Shown: one piece after another, positions 51,649 through 61,653 of the stretch
How the letters are laid out: each line of letters starts with the position of its first letter
Numbering within the stretch: position 1 is the stretch's first letter
Notes under the pieces: generated by a model
Database searches by the model: none
What the model was told of the DNA's origin: nothing
Seen by the model: only the letters and a program-made list of their open reading frames with translations
Translations under genes and position numbers: made by a program
Assembly: GCA_045535815.1 (NCBI GenBank)
Contig: JAZSMJ010000031.1
Location: 1 to 61,673, forward strand
Origin: JAZSMJ01 sp045535815
GTDB taxonomy: Bacteria; Bacillota; Clostridia; Oscillospirales; CAG-272
DNA length: 61,673 nucleotides
Reading direction: 5' to 3'

Positions 51649-54450
51649 ATGGCCGAGAGATGGTACGATAAAAATATAAATCAAATCGAATCAAAACTGA
51701 ATACGAGCATCTACGGCGGACTGTCTAAAAGGGAAGCTTCCTCACGTTTGAAAAAGCAGGGCGAAAACCGTATATATCCCTTGAGAAAGGAAGCGTTTAA
51801 AAGCTATCTTAAACAGCTCTTAACCGACTTTACCTCTATCTTGCTTATAATAACTGCGATTATTGCCGCACTGTTTGAGCATAGCGTAATATCGGCCGTT
51901 ATTATTGCGATGATAGTTCTGAATTACGCTGCCGCTTTATTTACCTACTCAAAATCTCAGAAGATATTTGAGCGCATGGAGGAATATTCAAATCCGAGCG
52001 CAAAGGTTTTGAGAGAAGGAAAGCTTTACGTGATAAAGCAGGAGCGTCTCGTTCAAGGTGACGTTATTCTCCTTTCAGCAGGGGATATAGTTCCGGCAGA
52101 TGCAAGACTTATATCAAGTGAAAATCTTACGGTGCTTGAGGTAAACGTTACCGGAGAAAGTAAAGCGTCGGAAAAGGATGCCTCGTTTATCGAGTTCAGA
52201 GATATTGCTCCGGCAAGGCAGAAAAATATGGTTTTTGCCTCAACTGTCGTAACGGGTGGAATAGGTAAAGCCATTATCTGCGAAACCGGAGAGAACACAC
52301 TTGTATATAACCTTAACAAAAACGTTAAGGCTATGCCTCACGATAAGCTTGCCGTTTTTGAGAAGGTAAGAAAGTATTCGGGCATTCTGAGTGTTGCTAT
52401 GCTCGTCGTTATTTTCGGAATAATGATAGCATATCTTTTCGGAGTAAATCCCGATAAGACTCTTTACGATGCCTTTATTATCGGTCTTACCCTTTCTGTT
52501 GCGACCATGAGCGAGTTTTACTCTGCATTCGGATATATAATAATCGGATGCGGCGTTTTCAATCTCGTAAGGCGACGTAAGGACTTAAGCTCCGGTGCAC
52601 TCGTAAAAAATTCGCAGATACTCGAAAAGCTAAAGGATATTACCTATCTTATCGTACCGAAAAACGGCGTTTTTTCGGTCAGATATATGGGTATTGAAAA
52701 AATATACGTTGACGGTGAGTGGACCGAGCTTGACCTATCTAACACAGGCGATATACATCGTTATGAGCGCATATTGAAATATGCAGTAATTTCCACGGGA
52801 TTATACGGCACGGCAAACCTGCTTAAGATGAATCACCTTCACGATAATATACATACTCCCGAAGAAGAGGCAATTCTTGATGCCGCAGAAAAAAGCGGTG
52901 TTTATAATATAGCTCTTGAGGCGCAGTATCCCGTTCTTGACCATATAGGCATAAATCCGAGAAGCAAGTTTGAAACCACCCTCGTCGGATACAGCGGAGG
53001 ATACGTTATTGCTCTCAGAGGAGAAGCGTATAAGGTTCTTGATTCGTGTACGGCATACTGCGAAAACGGAAAGATCTATCCTCTTGATTATGAAAAGAGA
53101 AACGAGCTTAAGATAAAGGTTGACGAAATGATGCGAAGCTCTTACAGAGTTATTGCTGTGGCATCAAAAAATTCGTCATACAGCACACTTAAAAGAGTGG
53201 GCACGTGTCAGAGCGAGCTTATATTTGAAGGGCTTATAGCTATAAAAGAACCCATGCTGAGCGGTGCGGCGCTTAACGTTTCAAAATGCAGAGCGGCAGG
53301 TATCAGAGTCATTATGATGTGTGACGATTCAAGCGTCAACAATCTTTTTATAGCGCAGGCAACGGGTGTTATAAGCGGTGATGAAACCGTTTTACACTCA
53401 TCCGAAATGTCGGGAATGAAGGAAGACCTTTTCATTACGAACATTCCGCTTTACAGCGTTTATGAAGAGCTTTCGGTATCTCAGAAGAGGTTCCTTATAA
53501 AATCTCTTATAGATTCGGGAGAGACAGTTGGATATATGGGCTCGGGTCTTGACGATCTTATAGTCTTGAAAGAATCAGACATCGGTTTTTCCAAGGATCT
53601 GATAATTTCAGAAAAGGCTCTCAGACGAGGTATGGACGTGACGGGCAGAAATATTCCGGTGTTCAGAAAAAGCGCAAAAGCAAAGGATTCTGATTCGGGA
53701 TGCGATGCTCTTAAATACATTTCAGACGTTATGATATCAGAGGCTGAACAAAGCGGTAGCGGAGGATTTAACGCTGTATCGGGAGCTGTTTGCGGTGCGA
53801 AGGTTATATACAGAAATCTGATAAGGATGTTCAGATATCTGTTTACCTCTCAGCTTTCAAGGCTTATACTTGTTTTGTATGCTTTTCTGAGCGGAAACGA
53901 TATTATAACCCCGGTACAGATTTTGTTCCTCGGTTTGATAGTTGATTTTATATCCGTGCTGATAATTGCGTTTGAGAGGCCGTCTGCCGATATCCTTAAA
54001 TTAAAGGATGAAACCGAAGACTTTTTCAGTAAACCCTGGAAATACAGTATTGATACGACTGTAGCTTCTTTAATCTGGAGCACTCTGACCGTTGTAATGA
54101 GCATTGTGCTTTCGGATGTCTTCGGATTTTCCGCTGAGGCGGTTTGTGCGTGCGTCTTTATCAGTATGATCGCAACGCAGATAATAGTATTGGGCGAGAT
54201 CATGAAGGACGGAAGTCTGTTTGTAAGAAACAGCCTATATCTGAACGGATTACAGGTCTTTTCTGCAATGGTACTGGTCGGATTTGCCGCTGTCGCTTTA
54301 TATCTTCCCGGCTTCGGAGAGCTGTTTAATATTACAGACGTGAACAGATTTACTCCTTTTATTGCAGTACTTATACCGGCTGCGATGTGTATAGCTTATG
54401 AGGTCTACAAAGCGGTGTTAAGCGCGATAAGAAAAAGAAAAGAAAGCTGA
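51649..54450 (+). CDS. P-type ATPase homologue lacking catalytic residues (pseudoenzyme)
   Basis: A 933-residue protein with the full P2-type ATPase layout: N-terminal actuator with intact VTGES (residues 167-171), about ten membrane segments, P and N domains, and a C-terminal transport domain. The catalytic DKTGTLT is replaced by PKNGVFS (Pro 337 where the phosphorylated Asp should be). The nucleotide Lys motif KGA reads RGE (457-459), TGD reads CDD (558-560), and GDGxND reads GSGLDD (631-636). The membrane PEGL motif in segment 4 is also lost (ATMSEFYSA). The frame is open throughout, so it is not a decayed pseudogene. It cannot form the phosphoenzyme; a regulatory or scaffold role is inference. 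Confidence 0.85.
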   Translation: MAERWYDKNINQIESKLNTSIYGGLSKREASSRLKKQGENRIYPLRKEAFKSYLKQLLTDFTSILLIITAIIAALFEHSVISAVIIAMIVLNYAAALFTYSKSQKIFERMEEYSNPSAKVLREGKLYVIKQERLVQGDVILLSAGDIVPADARLISSENLTVLEVNVTGESKASEKDASFIEFRDIAPARQKNMVFASTVVTGGIGKAIICETGENTLVYNLNKNVKAMPHDKLAVFEKVRKYSGILSVAMLVVIFGIMIAYLFGVNPDKTLYDAFIIGLTLSVATMSEFYSAFGYIIIGCGVFNLVRRRKDLSSGALVKNSQILEKLKDITYLIVPKNGVFSVRYMGIEKIYVDGEWTELDLSNTGDIHRYERILKYAVISTGLYGTANLLKMNHLHDNIHTPEEEAILDAAEKSGVYNIALEAQYPVLDHIGINPRSKFETTLVGYSGGYVIALRGEAYKVLDSCTAYCENGKIYPLDYEKRNELKIKVDEMMRSSYRVIAVASKNSSYSTLKRVGTCQSELIFEGLIAIKEPMLSGAALNVSKCRAAGIRVIMMCDDSSVNNLFIAQATGVISGDETVLHSSEMSGMKEDLFITNIPLYSVYEELSVSQKRFLIKSLIDSGETVGYMGSGLDDLIVLKESDIGFSKDLIISEKALRRGMDVTGRNIPVFRKSAKAKDSDSGCDALKYISDVMISEAEQSGSGGFNAVSGAVCGAKVIYRNLIRMFRYLFTSQLSRLILVLYAFLSGNDIITPVQILFLGLIVDFISVLIIAFERPSADILKLKDETEDFFSKPWKYSIDTTVASLIWSTLTVVMSIVLSDVFGFSAEAVCACVFISMIATQIIVLGEIMKDGSLFVRNSLYLNGLQVFSAMVLVGFAAVALYLPGFGELFNITDVNRFTPFIAVLIPAAMCIAYEVYKAVLSAIRKRKES

Positions 54451-54530
54451 TGAAGGCTTACGCTTTAAAAAAGCGTCTGCCGGGATTATGATACTAACAA
54501 TTTGTCATATTGATTCAGGAGGGAAAAGAT

Positions 54531-55583
54531 TTGATCGAAGTAAAAAATCTTACTAAAAAATACGGCGATAATATCGCTGTGGACAACCTTAGCTTTACGG
54601 TTGAAAAGGGAAAGATATACGGCTTTCTCGGCCCTAACGGTGCAGGAAAGACAACCACAATGAATATGATAACAGGATGTCTTGCCGCAACGGAGGGTCA
54701 GATACTTATTGATGGGCACGATATATTTGAAGAGCCCGTTCTTGCAAAAAAACATATAGGTTATCTTCCTGAGCTCCCTCCGGTGTATCAGGATATGACG
54801 CCGTATGAATATCTCCGCTTTGTTGCCGAGGCAAAGAGAATACCGAGAAATGAGATAGATGAGCAGGTACAGTATGCTATGACTGTTACGCAGCTCCACG
54901 ACGTTAAAAACCGTCTTATAGCCAATCTTTCAAAGGGTTATAAGCAAAGAGTAGGTATAGCTCAGGCAACGCTTGGTAATCCCGACGTTATTATTCTTGA
55001 CGAGCCTACAGTCGGACTTGACCCTAAGCAGATAATTGAGATAAGAACTCTGATAAAGCAGCTCGGAGAGGTTTGTACGGTCATTCTCAGCAGCCATATT
55101 CTTTCCGAGATAAGTGCCGTTTGCGAGCACGTTATGGTCATCTCTCACGGAAGACTGGTTGCAAATGACAGTATCGAAAATATGAGCCGTTATCTTGACG
55201 ATTCAGATAATATCAATATGACAGTCAGAGGCAACGAAAACAAGATAAAGATGATACTCAACGATTTCCCGGAAATAAAAGAGTATACCGTATCTCCCGC
55301 TTTTTCTGAAAATCTTCCGAATACATACAAGATTTATATTACTGTAGGCAAAGGAAATGATATAAGAGAAAAGCTGTTCTTTGCTTTTGCAGAGCAGAAA
55401 TTCCCGATACTTGCCTCAGAAAAGATAGAAGCAAGTCTTGAAACGGTATTCTTAAGACTTACTGAAAACGCAGTTATGCCAAACGAGGCTGAAAACGAAA
55501 ACGATACCCCTGAAGAAGATGCAGTTGAAGTCAAGCCTTCGAAAAAAGATGACGATGACGGCTACAAGCCGCTATTCAGCTAA
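54531..55583 (+). CDS. ABC transporter ATP-binding protein (GldA/NosF-like)
   Basis: A 350-residue ATPase. Walker A is GPNGAGKTTT (about residue 36), the signature is LSKGYKQRVGIAQA, and Walker B is VIILDEPTVGLDP. After residue 220 comes a C-terminal extension ending in an acidic, lysine-rich tail. I chose the TTG at 54531 because AGGAGGG lies seven bases upstream. It is first in a four-gene ABC-2 type system resembling the gliding-type gldA-gldF-gldG genes, found in many non-gliding bacteria. Confidence 0.93.
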   Translation: MIEVKNLTKKYGDNIAVDNLSFTVEKGKIYGFLGPNGAGKTTTMNMITGCLAATEGQILIDGHDIFEEPVLAKKHIGYLPELPPVYQDMTPYEYLRFVAEAKRIPRNEIDEQVQYAMTVTQLHDVKNRLIANLSKGYKQRVGIAQATLGNPDVIILDEPTVGLDPKQIIEIRTLIKQLGEVCTVILSSHILSEISAVCEHVMVISHGRLVANDSIENMSRYLDDSDNINMTVRGNENKIKMILNDFPEIKEYTVSPAFSENLPNTYKIYITVGKGNDIREKLFFAFAEQKFPILASEKIEASLETVFLRLTENAVMPNEAENENDTPEEDAVEVKPSKKDDDDGYKPLFS

Positions 55584-55599
55584 AGGACGGTGAAAGCTA

Positions 55600-56463
55600 A
55601 TGCTTGCAATCTATAAAAAAGAATTAAAATCTTATTTTATTAATATGACGGGCTATATATTTATAGCTTTCTTGCTCTTGGTAACCGGTGTTCTTTGCTT
55701 TGCAATGAATCTCGTAGGCGGTTATCCGTCGCTTGAGGTTTCGTTCAGCACGATAAGCATTGTATTCCTTCTCATCGTTCCCATACTCACGATGAAGGTA
55801 TGGTCAGATGAAAAGCACCAGAAAACCGCTAACCTTTTGTATTCTCTTCCTATGAGTATTACAAACGTGGTGGTCGGTAAATTTCTCGCGATGGTTACAG
55901 TTTTTCTTATACCGATGGCAGTAATATCGGTATATCCCGTGTTCCTTAATTTTTACGGAACTGTATATTTCTCAGCAACTTACAGTGCCGTTATAGGCTT
56001 ATTCCTGTTTGGATGCGCACTTATTTCTGTTGGTATGTTCGTATCGTCCGTTACGGAAAGCCAGGTTATTTCCGCAGTTGTAAGCTTTGCGGTGCTTCTT
56101 GCAATATACATTATTCCGAGCCTTGTTACTTTGATACCGTCAAGCTCGTACGCTACTCTTATATCGTTTACCGTGCTGATACTTTTGTTTGCAGGTATCG
56201 TTTATCTTCTTACAAAGAGCTCGTTTGCATCTCTTGTATTGGCAATAGTATTTGAGCTTATTCTTTACGTTGTATATTTTATAAATTCCTCTTTGTTTGA
56301 GGGTGCTTTTGCAAGACTTATAAGCGCTCTTTCACTCTATGACAGATTTTCAGCGTTTGTAAACGGAATATTTGATCTTACGGCTGTTATATACTATCTT
56401 TCCGTTATCTTTCTTATGAATTTCCTGACAGTTCAGTCTGTTGAGAAAAGAAGATGGAGCTGA
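55600..56463 (+). CDS. ABC-2 type permease (GldF-like)
   Basis: A 287-residue membrane protein with six or more hydrophobic segments. The N-terminus AIYKKELKSYFINMTGYIFIAFLLLVTGVL is typical of the GldF-like ABC-2 permeases. MKVWSDEKHQKTANLLYSLPMSITNVVVGKF is the segment thought to couple to the ATPase. The next gene's ribosome binding site overlaps its 3' end. Confidence 0.9.
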   Translation: MLAIYKKELKSYFINMTGYIFIAFLLLVTGVLCFAMNLVGGYPSLEVSFSTISIVFLLIVPILTMKVWSDEKHQKTANLLYSLPMSITNVVVGKFLAMVTVFLIPMAVISVYPVFLNFYGTVYFSATYSAVIGLFLFGCALISVGMFVSSVTESQVISAVVSFAVLLAIYIIPSLVTLIPSSSYATLISFTVLILLFAGIVYLLTKSSFASLVLAIVFELILYVVYFINSSLFEGAFARLISALSLYDRFSAFVNGIFDLTAVIYYLSVIFLMNFLTVQSVEKRRWS

Positions 56464-56477
56464 GGAGGTGCACGAAA

Positions 56478-57911
56478 ATGAACGGAAAAAATAAAATGAA
56501 AACAACAAAATTTCAAACTAAAAAAGTTTTGGTCGGCACATACAGTGCACTTCTTTCTCTTGCGGTAATTGCAGTTATAATAGTGGTCAACCTTTTTGTC
56601 GGAGCAATACCCTCAACCTACACCAAGTATGATACCAGCCGACTTCAGCTTTATTCCATTTCTGAAGAGACAGAGGCTCTCATAAGCAATATAGGCGATG
56701 AGGTTACAATATATCTTGTTGCCGAGACCGGAAGCGAGGATCAGATAATTACCGAGCTTCTCGGAAGATACGAGGCGTTAAACGGCAATATTAAGGTAAA
56801 ATATAAGGATCCCGTAACCAATCCTCAGTTCACTATGCAGTATACTACCGAAGCGCTCACTCCAAACAGCCTTATTGTTGAGAGTGAAAAAAGAAGCACC
56901 GTTGTTCTGTATGAAGAAATATACGTCGTGTCGTATTCCTTTGATGAAAACTACAACGTTTCAACTACGTCATCGTTTAACGGTGAAAACCGTATAACGA
57001 GTGCTATACAGTACGTTGTAAGTGATGAGATATCCAAGGTCTACACCCTTACCGGACACGGTGAAGCGGCTCTCAGCGAGGCTATGCTCGGATATATAAA
57101 GGACGATAATATCGACACTGCGGAGCTTAACTTCCTGATAGACGGAGATATTCCCGAGGATGCTACTTGCATTATAATATACGCTCCTACCGAGGATCTT
57201 AATATGGATGAGTCAGCAAAGCTTCTCAGCTATATTCAAAGAGGAGGAAACGTTATCATTCTCTTTGCTCATTCTGAAACAGAAATGCCCAATCTTCAGA
57301 TGATATACGATTACTACGGCGTTGAGGCTATTGACGGACTTGTTTTTGATAACGGAGCCAACAATTATGCCGGATATCCGTATTATTTGCTTCCTAACGT
57401 ATCGGCAAACGGAATAACCGATATAACCGGAAGCGAGATCAGAACGTTTATGCCCTTTGCTTGCGGTATGAAATTGGGAAATATCCCGAGCGGATATACC
57501 GCACAGCCTCTCTTTACAACTACGGAGGATTCGTATCTTAAATCTTACGATACAATGTCTGAGGTTATGGAAAAAGAGGCAGGAGATGTGGAAGGCCCAT
57601 TCTATATAGGCGTTATGATAAGCGATGAGACTACAGGCGGTGGACTTACAGTTATATCCAGCCCCTATCTTCTCGCATCTGATGCAGATTATTATTCTGC
57701 CGGTAACAACTCGATGTATTTTATGGGACTTTTAAATTATCTTTGCGATAACGATATCTCGGTATCTATTGCTTCAAAGAATATGCAGATAGAGGCGCTT
57801 CTTGTGCCGTATGCACACGGAGTATTCTGGAGCATATTTATAATAGGAATTATCCCGATAGCTATTATTGCAGTTGGCCTTATCGTTTGGATAAGGAGGA
57901 AGAAGCGCTGA
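56478..57911 (+). CDS. GldG-like ABC system auxiliary protein
   Basis: A 477-residue protein anchored by a membrane helix near residues 20-42 and a second at the C-terminus (ending WIRRKKR). The long external part (YDTSRLQLYSISEETEALISNIGDEVTIYLV, then LLSYIQRGGNVIILFAHSETEMPNL) matches the GldG/ABC_transp_aux family. I chose the ATG at 56478 because GGAGGTG lies upstream; the earlier in-frame ATG is inside the permease gene. Its stop overlaps the next start. The cargo of such systems is unknown. Confidence 0.87.
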   Translation: MNGKNKMKTTKFQTKKVLVGTYSALLSLAVIAVIIVVNLFVGAIPSTYTKYDTSRLQLYSISEETEALISNIGDEVTIYLVAETGSEDQIITELLGRYEALNGNIKVKYKDPVTNPQFTMQYTTEALTPNSLIVESEKRSTVVLYEEIYVVSYSFDENYNVSTTSSFNGENRITSAIQYVVSDEISKVYTLTGHGEAALSEAMLGYIKDDNIDTAELNFLIDGDIPEDATCIIIYAPTEDLNMDESAKLLSYIQRGGNVIILFAHSETEMPNLQMIYDYYGVEAIDGLVFDNGANNYAGYPYYLLPNVSANGITDITGSEIRTFMPFACGMKLGNIPSGYTAQPLFTTTEDSYLKSYDTMSEVMEKEAGDVEGPFYIGVMISDETTGGGLTVISSPYLLASDADYYSAGNNSMYFMGLLNYLCDNDISVSIASKNMQIEALLVPYAHGVFWSIFIIGIIPIAIIAVGLIVWIRRKKR

Positions 57912-58861
57912 TGAAAAGACTTGCAATTCTTCTTTCTGTAGTTTTACTGTTGGTGGCCTTGATAGTCATTTACGTTTTGCTGATACCTAAAACACCTACC
58001 TCAACAGAGGATGAGACCTCAAGCGAATCGGACGTTATAATGATAGCTCAGGAGGAGTACACCGATATGACAGAGCTTACCAGCAGTTATAACGGTGAAA
58101 CCTTTACTCTTGTAAGCGAGGGCGGAAAATGGTATTGGGAGGGGGATAGAAGCTTTCCTCTCAATCAGGAGATAGCCGTAAAAATGTCGTGGGCTATATC
58201 CGATATCGGAGCTATGCGTGAAATATCAAGCGGTGATGGCTCTTTATCCGATTACGGACTTGATAATCCCGAGTTTACTATATCGGTAAAGTATTTAAGC
58301 GGTACGGAAAGGACGTATTATATAGGTGCGCTCAACACCTTTAATGACAGCAGATATCTTTATCTGCCTCAGAATGATAAAATATATAATATTTCCTCCG
58401 CTTTGACACAGTATTTCGAATACGGACTTTACGATATGATAATTGCAGATACTGCTCCGCAAATTGATGCTGCTAAGGTTAAAGCTATAGAATATACCTA
58501 TGCGGATGAAGCTATAACGATTGAAGATCAGAAAAAGATCGAGGCATTTATTACAGCTCTTTCCCTCGAAAAATGCGTTGACTATAACGTAAGCGCAGAA
58601 GATATTGAGGCCCTTGAAGAATACGGTCTTTCGGATACAGACAGACGTACTCTTACGATAAATTATTATGAAGAAAAGAGCGTTAACGGGGAAAACTCAA
58701 ATATATCATCAACTGCAAATATAAAGATAGACCAAACGTATACGATATATTTTGGTGAAGCTGTGCCCGGTGAAGAGGGTGCGGTATACGCTATGATAAA
58801 TGACTCGGAATTTGTATACGCAATAAGTGAGTCTCTTGAAAAAATGATAACGGAAGAATAA
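57911..58861 (+). CDS. DUF4340 domain protein
   Basis: A 316-residue protein with an N-terminal membrane helix (residues 3-24, LAILLSVVLLLVALIVIYVLL) and an external beta-rich part made of DUF4340-type repeats (FTLVSEGGKWYWEGDRSFPLNQEIA, LSDYGLDNPEFTISV, ALEEYGLSDTDRRTLTI). DUF4340 genes typically end GldAFG-like clusters, as here. It overlaps the preceding stop by one base. The function is unknown. Confidence 0.86.
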   Translation: MKRLAILLSVVLLLVALIVIYVLLIPKTPTSTEDETSSESDVIMIAQEEYTDMTELTSSYNGETFTLVSEGGKWYWEGDRSFPLNQEIAVKMSWAISDIGAMREISSGDGSLSDYGLDNPEFTISVKYLSGTERTYYIGALNTFNDSRYLYLPQNDKIYNISSALTQYFEYGLYDMIIADTAPQIDAAKVKAIEYTYADEAITIEDQKKIEAFITALSLEKCVDYNVSAEDIEALEEYGLSDTDRRTLTINYYEEKSVNGENSNISSTANIKIDQTYTIYFGEAVPGEEGAVYAMINDSEFVYAISESLEKMITEE

Positions 58862-58896
58862 AAATAACAGAGGAGCAGTCGCTCCTCTGTTATTTT
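58861..58896. terminator. Bidirectional terminator between the Gld-like operon and the calcium ATPase gene
   Basis: A perfect 16-bp stem (58861-58876 with 58881-58896, loop AGTC) with A's on the left and T's on the right. It overlaps both convergent stop codons. Confidence 0.92.
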
Positions 58897-61544
58897 TTTC
58901 GTCTTTTTGAAAATCTAAGTATAAGCTTTACTGCGATATTGACCGGAATGACCGATACAGCCATCAATATTACCGCCTTAAACTCGCTGAGTGTAAGCGG
59001 AACGGTACGAAAGACCGAAAGCCCTGAATTTATTATAAATATCTGTATAACACAAACCGACCCCAGAATAATCAAAAACGTAATGTTTTTTGACAGATGT
59101 GAGAATATATTGACCGAATAGGTGCGTGCGTTAAAGCAGTTAAAAATACCGCTGAATACAAACAGAGCAAAAAATGCCGTCAGAAAATATATTCCGTCGG
59201 GAGATGAGCGAAATTGTTCTCTTACGCTTGATGAGACAAGAAAATAAATGCACATACCGAGCGTGTATATACCCATGGATGCTATCTGCACGATCATTTT
59301 TCTGTCAAGAACTGCCTCATCTCGTTTTTTTGGAGCTTCCTTCATATATGATTTTAGAGCAGGCTCTCCTGCAAATGCAAGGCCTGCCAGGGTATCCATT
59401 ATAATATTTATCCAAAGCATCTGCATTACTGTAACCGGTGTATCTATTCCGATAAATGGGCCTATTATCGATACCCCGACTGCACACATATTCATAGTAA
59501 GCTGAAAGACTATAAATTTTCTGATGTTTTTAAAAATTGTTCTTCCGTATAAAACCGCTTTCGCAATAGATGATATGTTATTGTCAAGAATAACGATGTC
59601 TCCGGCTTCTTTAGCAACCTCCGTTCCGCTTCCCATGGCAAAGCCGATATCGGCTTTTTTCAGCGCAGGCGCATCGTTTATACCGTCACCTGTCATACCA
59701 ACCACGTGACCTCTTTCCTGCGAGAGCTTAACCAGACGGCTTTTATCGGATGGCAGTGCACGGGATATCACTCTTAAAGAGGGAAGAGCCTTCTTTATAT
59801 CATTATCTGACATCCTTTTAAGCTCATCTCCCGTTAGCACACCTTCTCCTTGCTTCTTTATTATTCCGCATTCAAGAGCAACCGCCTGTGCGGTATCCTT
59901 GTTGTCTCCGGTTATCATAACCGTTTGAATTCCGGCACTGTTAAGAAGCTTAATTGCAGTTGACGCCTCTCTCCTCACCTCATCCTTTATCGATGCTATT
60001 CCGATAAGGGTAAGCTCTTTAAAGCGTCCGCTTTTATCTATAGGATGAGCAGAAATCGCAAGCGCAATTATACGGGAAGCTTTTTCTGTCAGCTTTGATA
60101 TCTTATCCTTTATTATTTTTTTATCGTACATATCAAGCTCTTTTCCGTCCTGGTCTATGTATGAAACACAGTTATCTATTATAAGCTCGGGCGCTCCCTT
60201 TACGAAGATTATTTTTTCTCCTGCCTTTGCAGTGACACTGGCTGAAGAAAACTTATACATACTGTCAAAGGGTATATATGCACTTTTGATAAAGTCTGAA
60301 GGATTGAGTGTTCTCGGATTAGAGAAAGCAAGCATCGCTCTGTCTGTCGAATTTCCTCCGATTATTTCATTTTGTGATATACTGCTTCCGGTGTTAAATA
60401 CTGCTGATAACTCAATTAAACGCCGAAGGCGTGGCTTCATTGATATTACCTTGGTGTATTCCGTGCCGTTTGCAAGTATAAAAGAAGTAACTGAGGTGTT
60501 GCCCTTGGTTATCGTACCGGTCTTGTCTGTAAAAATTATATCGGTGCTTCCGGCAGTTTCAATTCCTACAAGCTTTCTCACCATGACGTTATCCTTCATC
60601 ATTTTAAACATATTGGATGATAGCACGACAGTTATCATCATCGGAAGACCTTCGGGAACGGAAACTACAACTATGGTAATTCCAAGTGTGAGGGCATGAA
60701 ACGTATGCTGTAATATAAGAGGCAGGGAAAGAGAGCTTATGTTTCCGCCTATCAATACAGAGCATATAAGATCGCTGAGAGCAACTATCACTGCCGCAGC
60801 ATAACCTATCCTGCTGAGTGTCCGAGCGAGCTTTTCAAGACGGAGCTTAAGCGGACTTTCTCTTGTTTCCGATTGCATTTCTGTTGCCATATTACCGTAA
60901 AAGGTATTGTCGCCAACTCTTTTTATTATTGCATAACCGTCTCCTTCGGTAATAAGGCTTCCCTTGAATAGCTGATGTTTATCTTCAAGCTTCCATTGTA
61001 TATTGCTGTCCGAGAAAGGAAATGATACGGCAGTTTTTTGAATTTCCTTGCTTTCGCCGTTCAGCGCTGATTGATCTGCACTGATACTGCCGTATACCAT
61101 GATACAGTCTGCAGGAACCTTTTCACCTGCACTCAGCCGTATCAGGTCGTTAAAAACAAGGTCGGATGCGAGAGCGTTTGTGATCTGCCCATTTCGTATG
61201 ACACGGCATTCGGTATCGAAGGCCTCGCTTTTCAGCTTTCTGAAGGCTGCCTCACTTCCGTATTCCGATATTGTTGAAACAAAGGTAGAAATAAACACGG
61301 CAAGAGCGATTCCTACGCTTTCGTACCAATCGCCGTCTCTTATAACAAAAACAAGATTAAGTGCAAGGGATATAAGCAGTATACGTATTATCGGATCTGA
61401 AAAGCTTTCAAAATATTTTCTCAAAATTGATTTAGGCTTTTCTTCGGTAATGGTATTGGAGCCGTATTTCTTTCTCGATTCTTCAATTTCTGATTTTGAA
61501 AGTCCTTTTTTTATTTCATTATAGTTTTTTATCATTTTAAGCAC
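58890..61544 (-). CDS. Calcium-type cation-transporting P-type ATPase (PMCA-like)
   Basis: An 884-residue P2-type ATPase with all catalytic motifs: NGESKEIQK (actuator; TGE reads NGE), VSVPEGLPMMITVVLSSNM in segment 4, IIFTDKTGTITKGN (phosphorylated Asp), FVKGAPELI, MITGDNKDTA and MTGDGINDAPALKKADIGFAMGSG. Motif order and the segment-6 sequence WINIIMDTLAGLAFA match calcium pumps. It is unlike its degenerate relative at 51649, which has lost the phosphorylation Asp. The frame begins at a GTG (61542-61544); an ATG three codons later (61533-61535) is an equally plausible start because no strong ribosome site decides it. Confidence 0.94.
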   Translation of the reverse strand: MLKMIKNYNEIKKGLSKSEIEESRKKYGSNTITEEKPKSILRKYFESFSDPIIRILLISLALNLVFVIRDGDWYESVGIALAVFISTFVSTISEYGSEAAFRKLKSEAFDTECRVIRNGQITNALASDLVFNDLIRLSAGEKVPADCIMVYGSISADQSALNGESKEIQKTAVSFPFSDSNIQWKLEDKHQLFKGSLITEGDGYAIIKRVGDNTFYGNMATEMQSETRESPLKLRLEKLARTLSRIGYAAAVIVALSDLICSVLIGGNISSLSLPLILQHTFHALTLGITIVVVSVPEGLPMMITVVLSSNMFKMMKDNVMVRKLVGIETAGSTDIIFTDKTGTITKGNTSVTSFILANGTEYTKVISMKPRLRRLIELSAVFNTGSSISQNEIIGGNSTDRAMLAFSNPRTLNPSDFIKSAYIPFDSMYKFSSASVTAKAGEKIIFVKGAPELIIDNCVSYIDQDGKELDMYDKKIIKDKISKLTEKASRIIALAISAHPIDKSGRFKELTLIGIASIKDEVRREASTAIKLLNSAGIQTVMITGDNKDTAQAVALECGIIKKQGEGVLTGDELKRMSDNDIKKALPSLRVISRALPSDKSRLVKLSQERGHVVGMTGDGINDAPALKKADIGFAMGSGTEVAKEAGDIVILDNNISSIAKAVLYGRTIFKNIRKFIVFQLTMNMCAVGVSIIGPFIGIDTPVTVMQMLWINIIMDTLAGLAFAGEPALKSYMKEAPKKRDEAVLDRKMIVQIASMGIYTLGMCIYFLVSSSVREQFRSSPDGIYFLTAFFALFVFSGIFNCFNARTYSVNIFSHLSKNITFLIILGSVCVIQIFIINSGLSVFRTVPLTLSEFKAVILMAVSVIPVNIAVKLILRFSKRRKK

Positions 61545-61621
61545 CGTGCCTTACAGTAAAATTTATTATAAATATATGAGAAAGACAATATTATAATTCC
61601 GAAAAAAATCAGATGAAACTA

Positions 61622-61650
61622 TTGACAATGTTATCAATATATGCTATAAT
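61622..61650 (+). promoter_or_regulatory. Promoter facing out of the window
   Basis: TTGACA (61622-61627) and TATAAT (61645-61650) with a 17-base spacer, directed to a gene beyond 61673. Confidence 0.85.
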
Positions 61651-61653
61651 GCA

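Noticed and set aside
51649..54450. P-type ATPase homologue as a simple decayed pseudogene
   Set aside because: No frameshift or stop is present over 933 codons, and membrane segments and the actuator motif remain.
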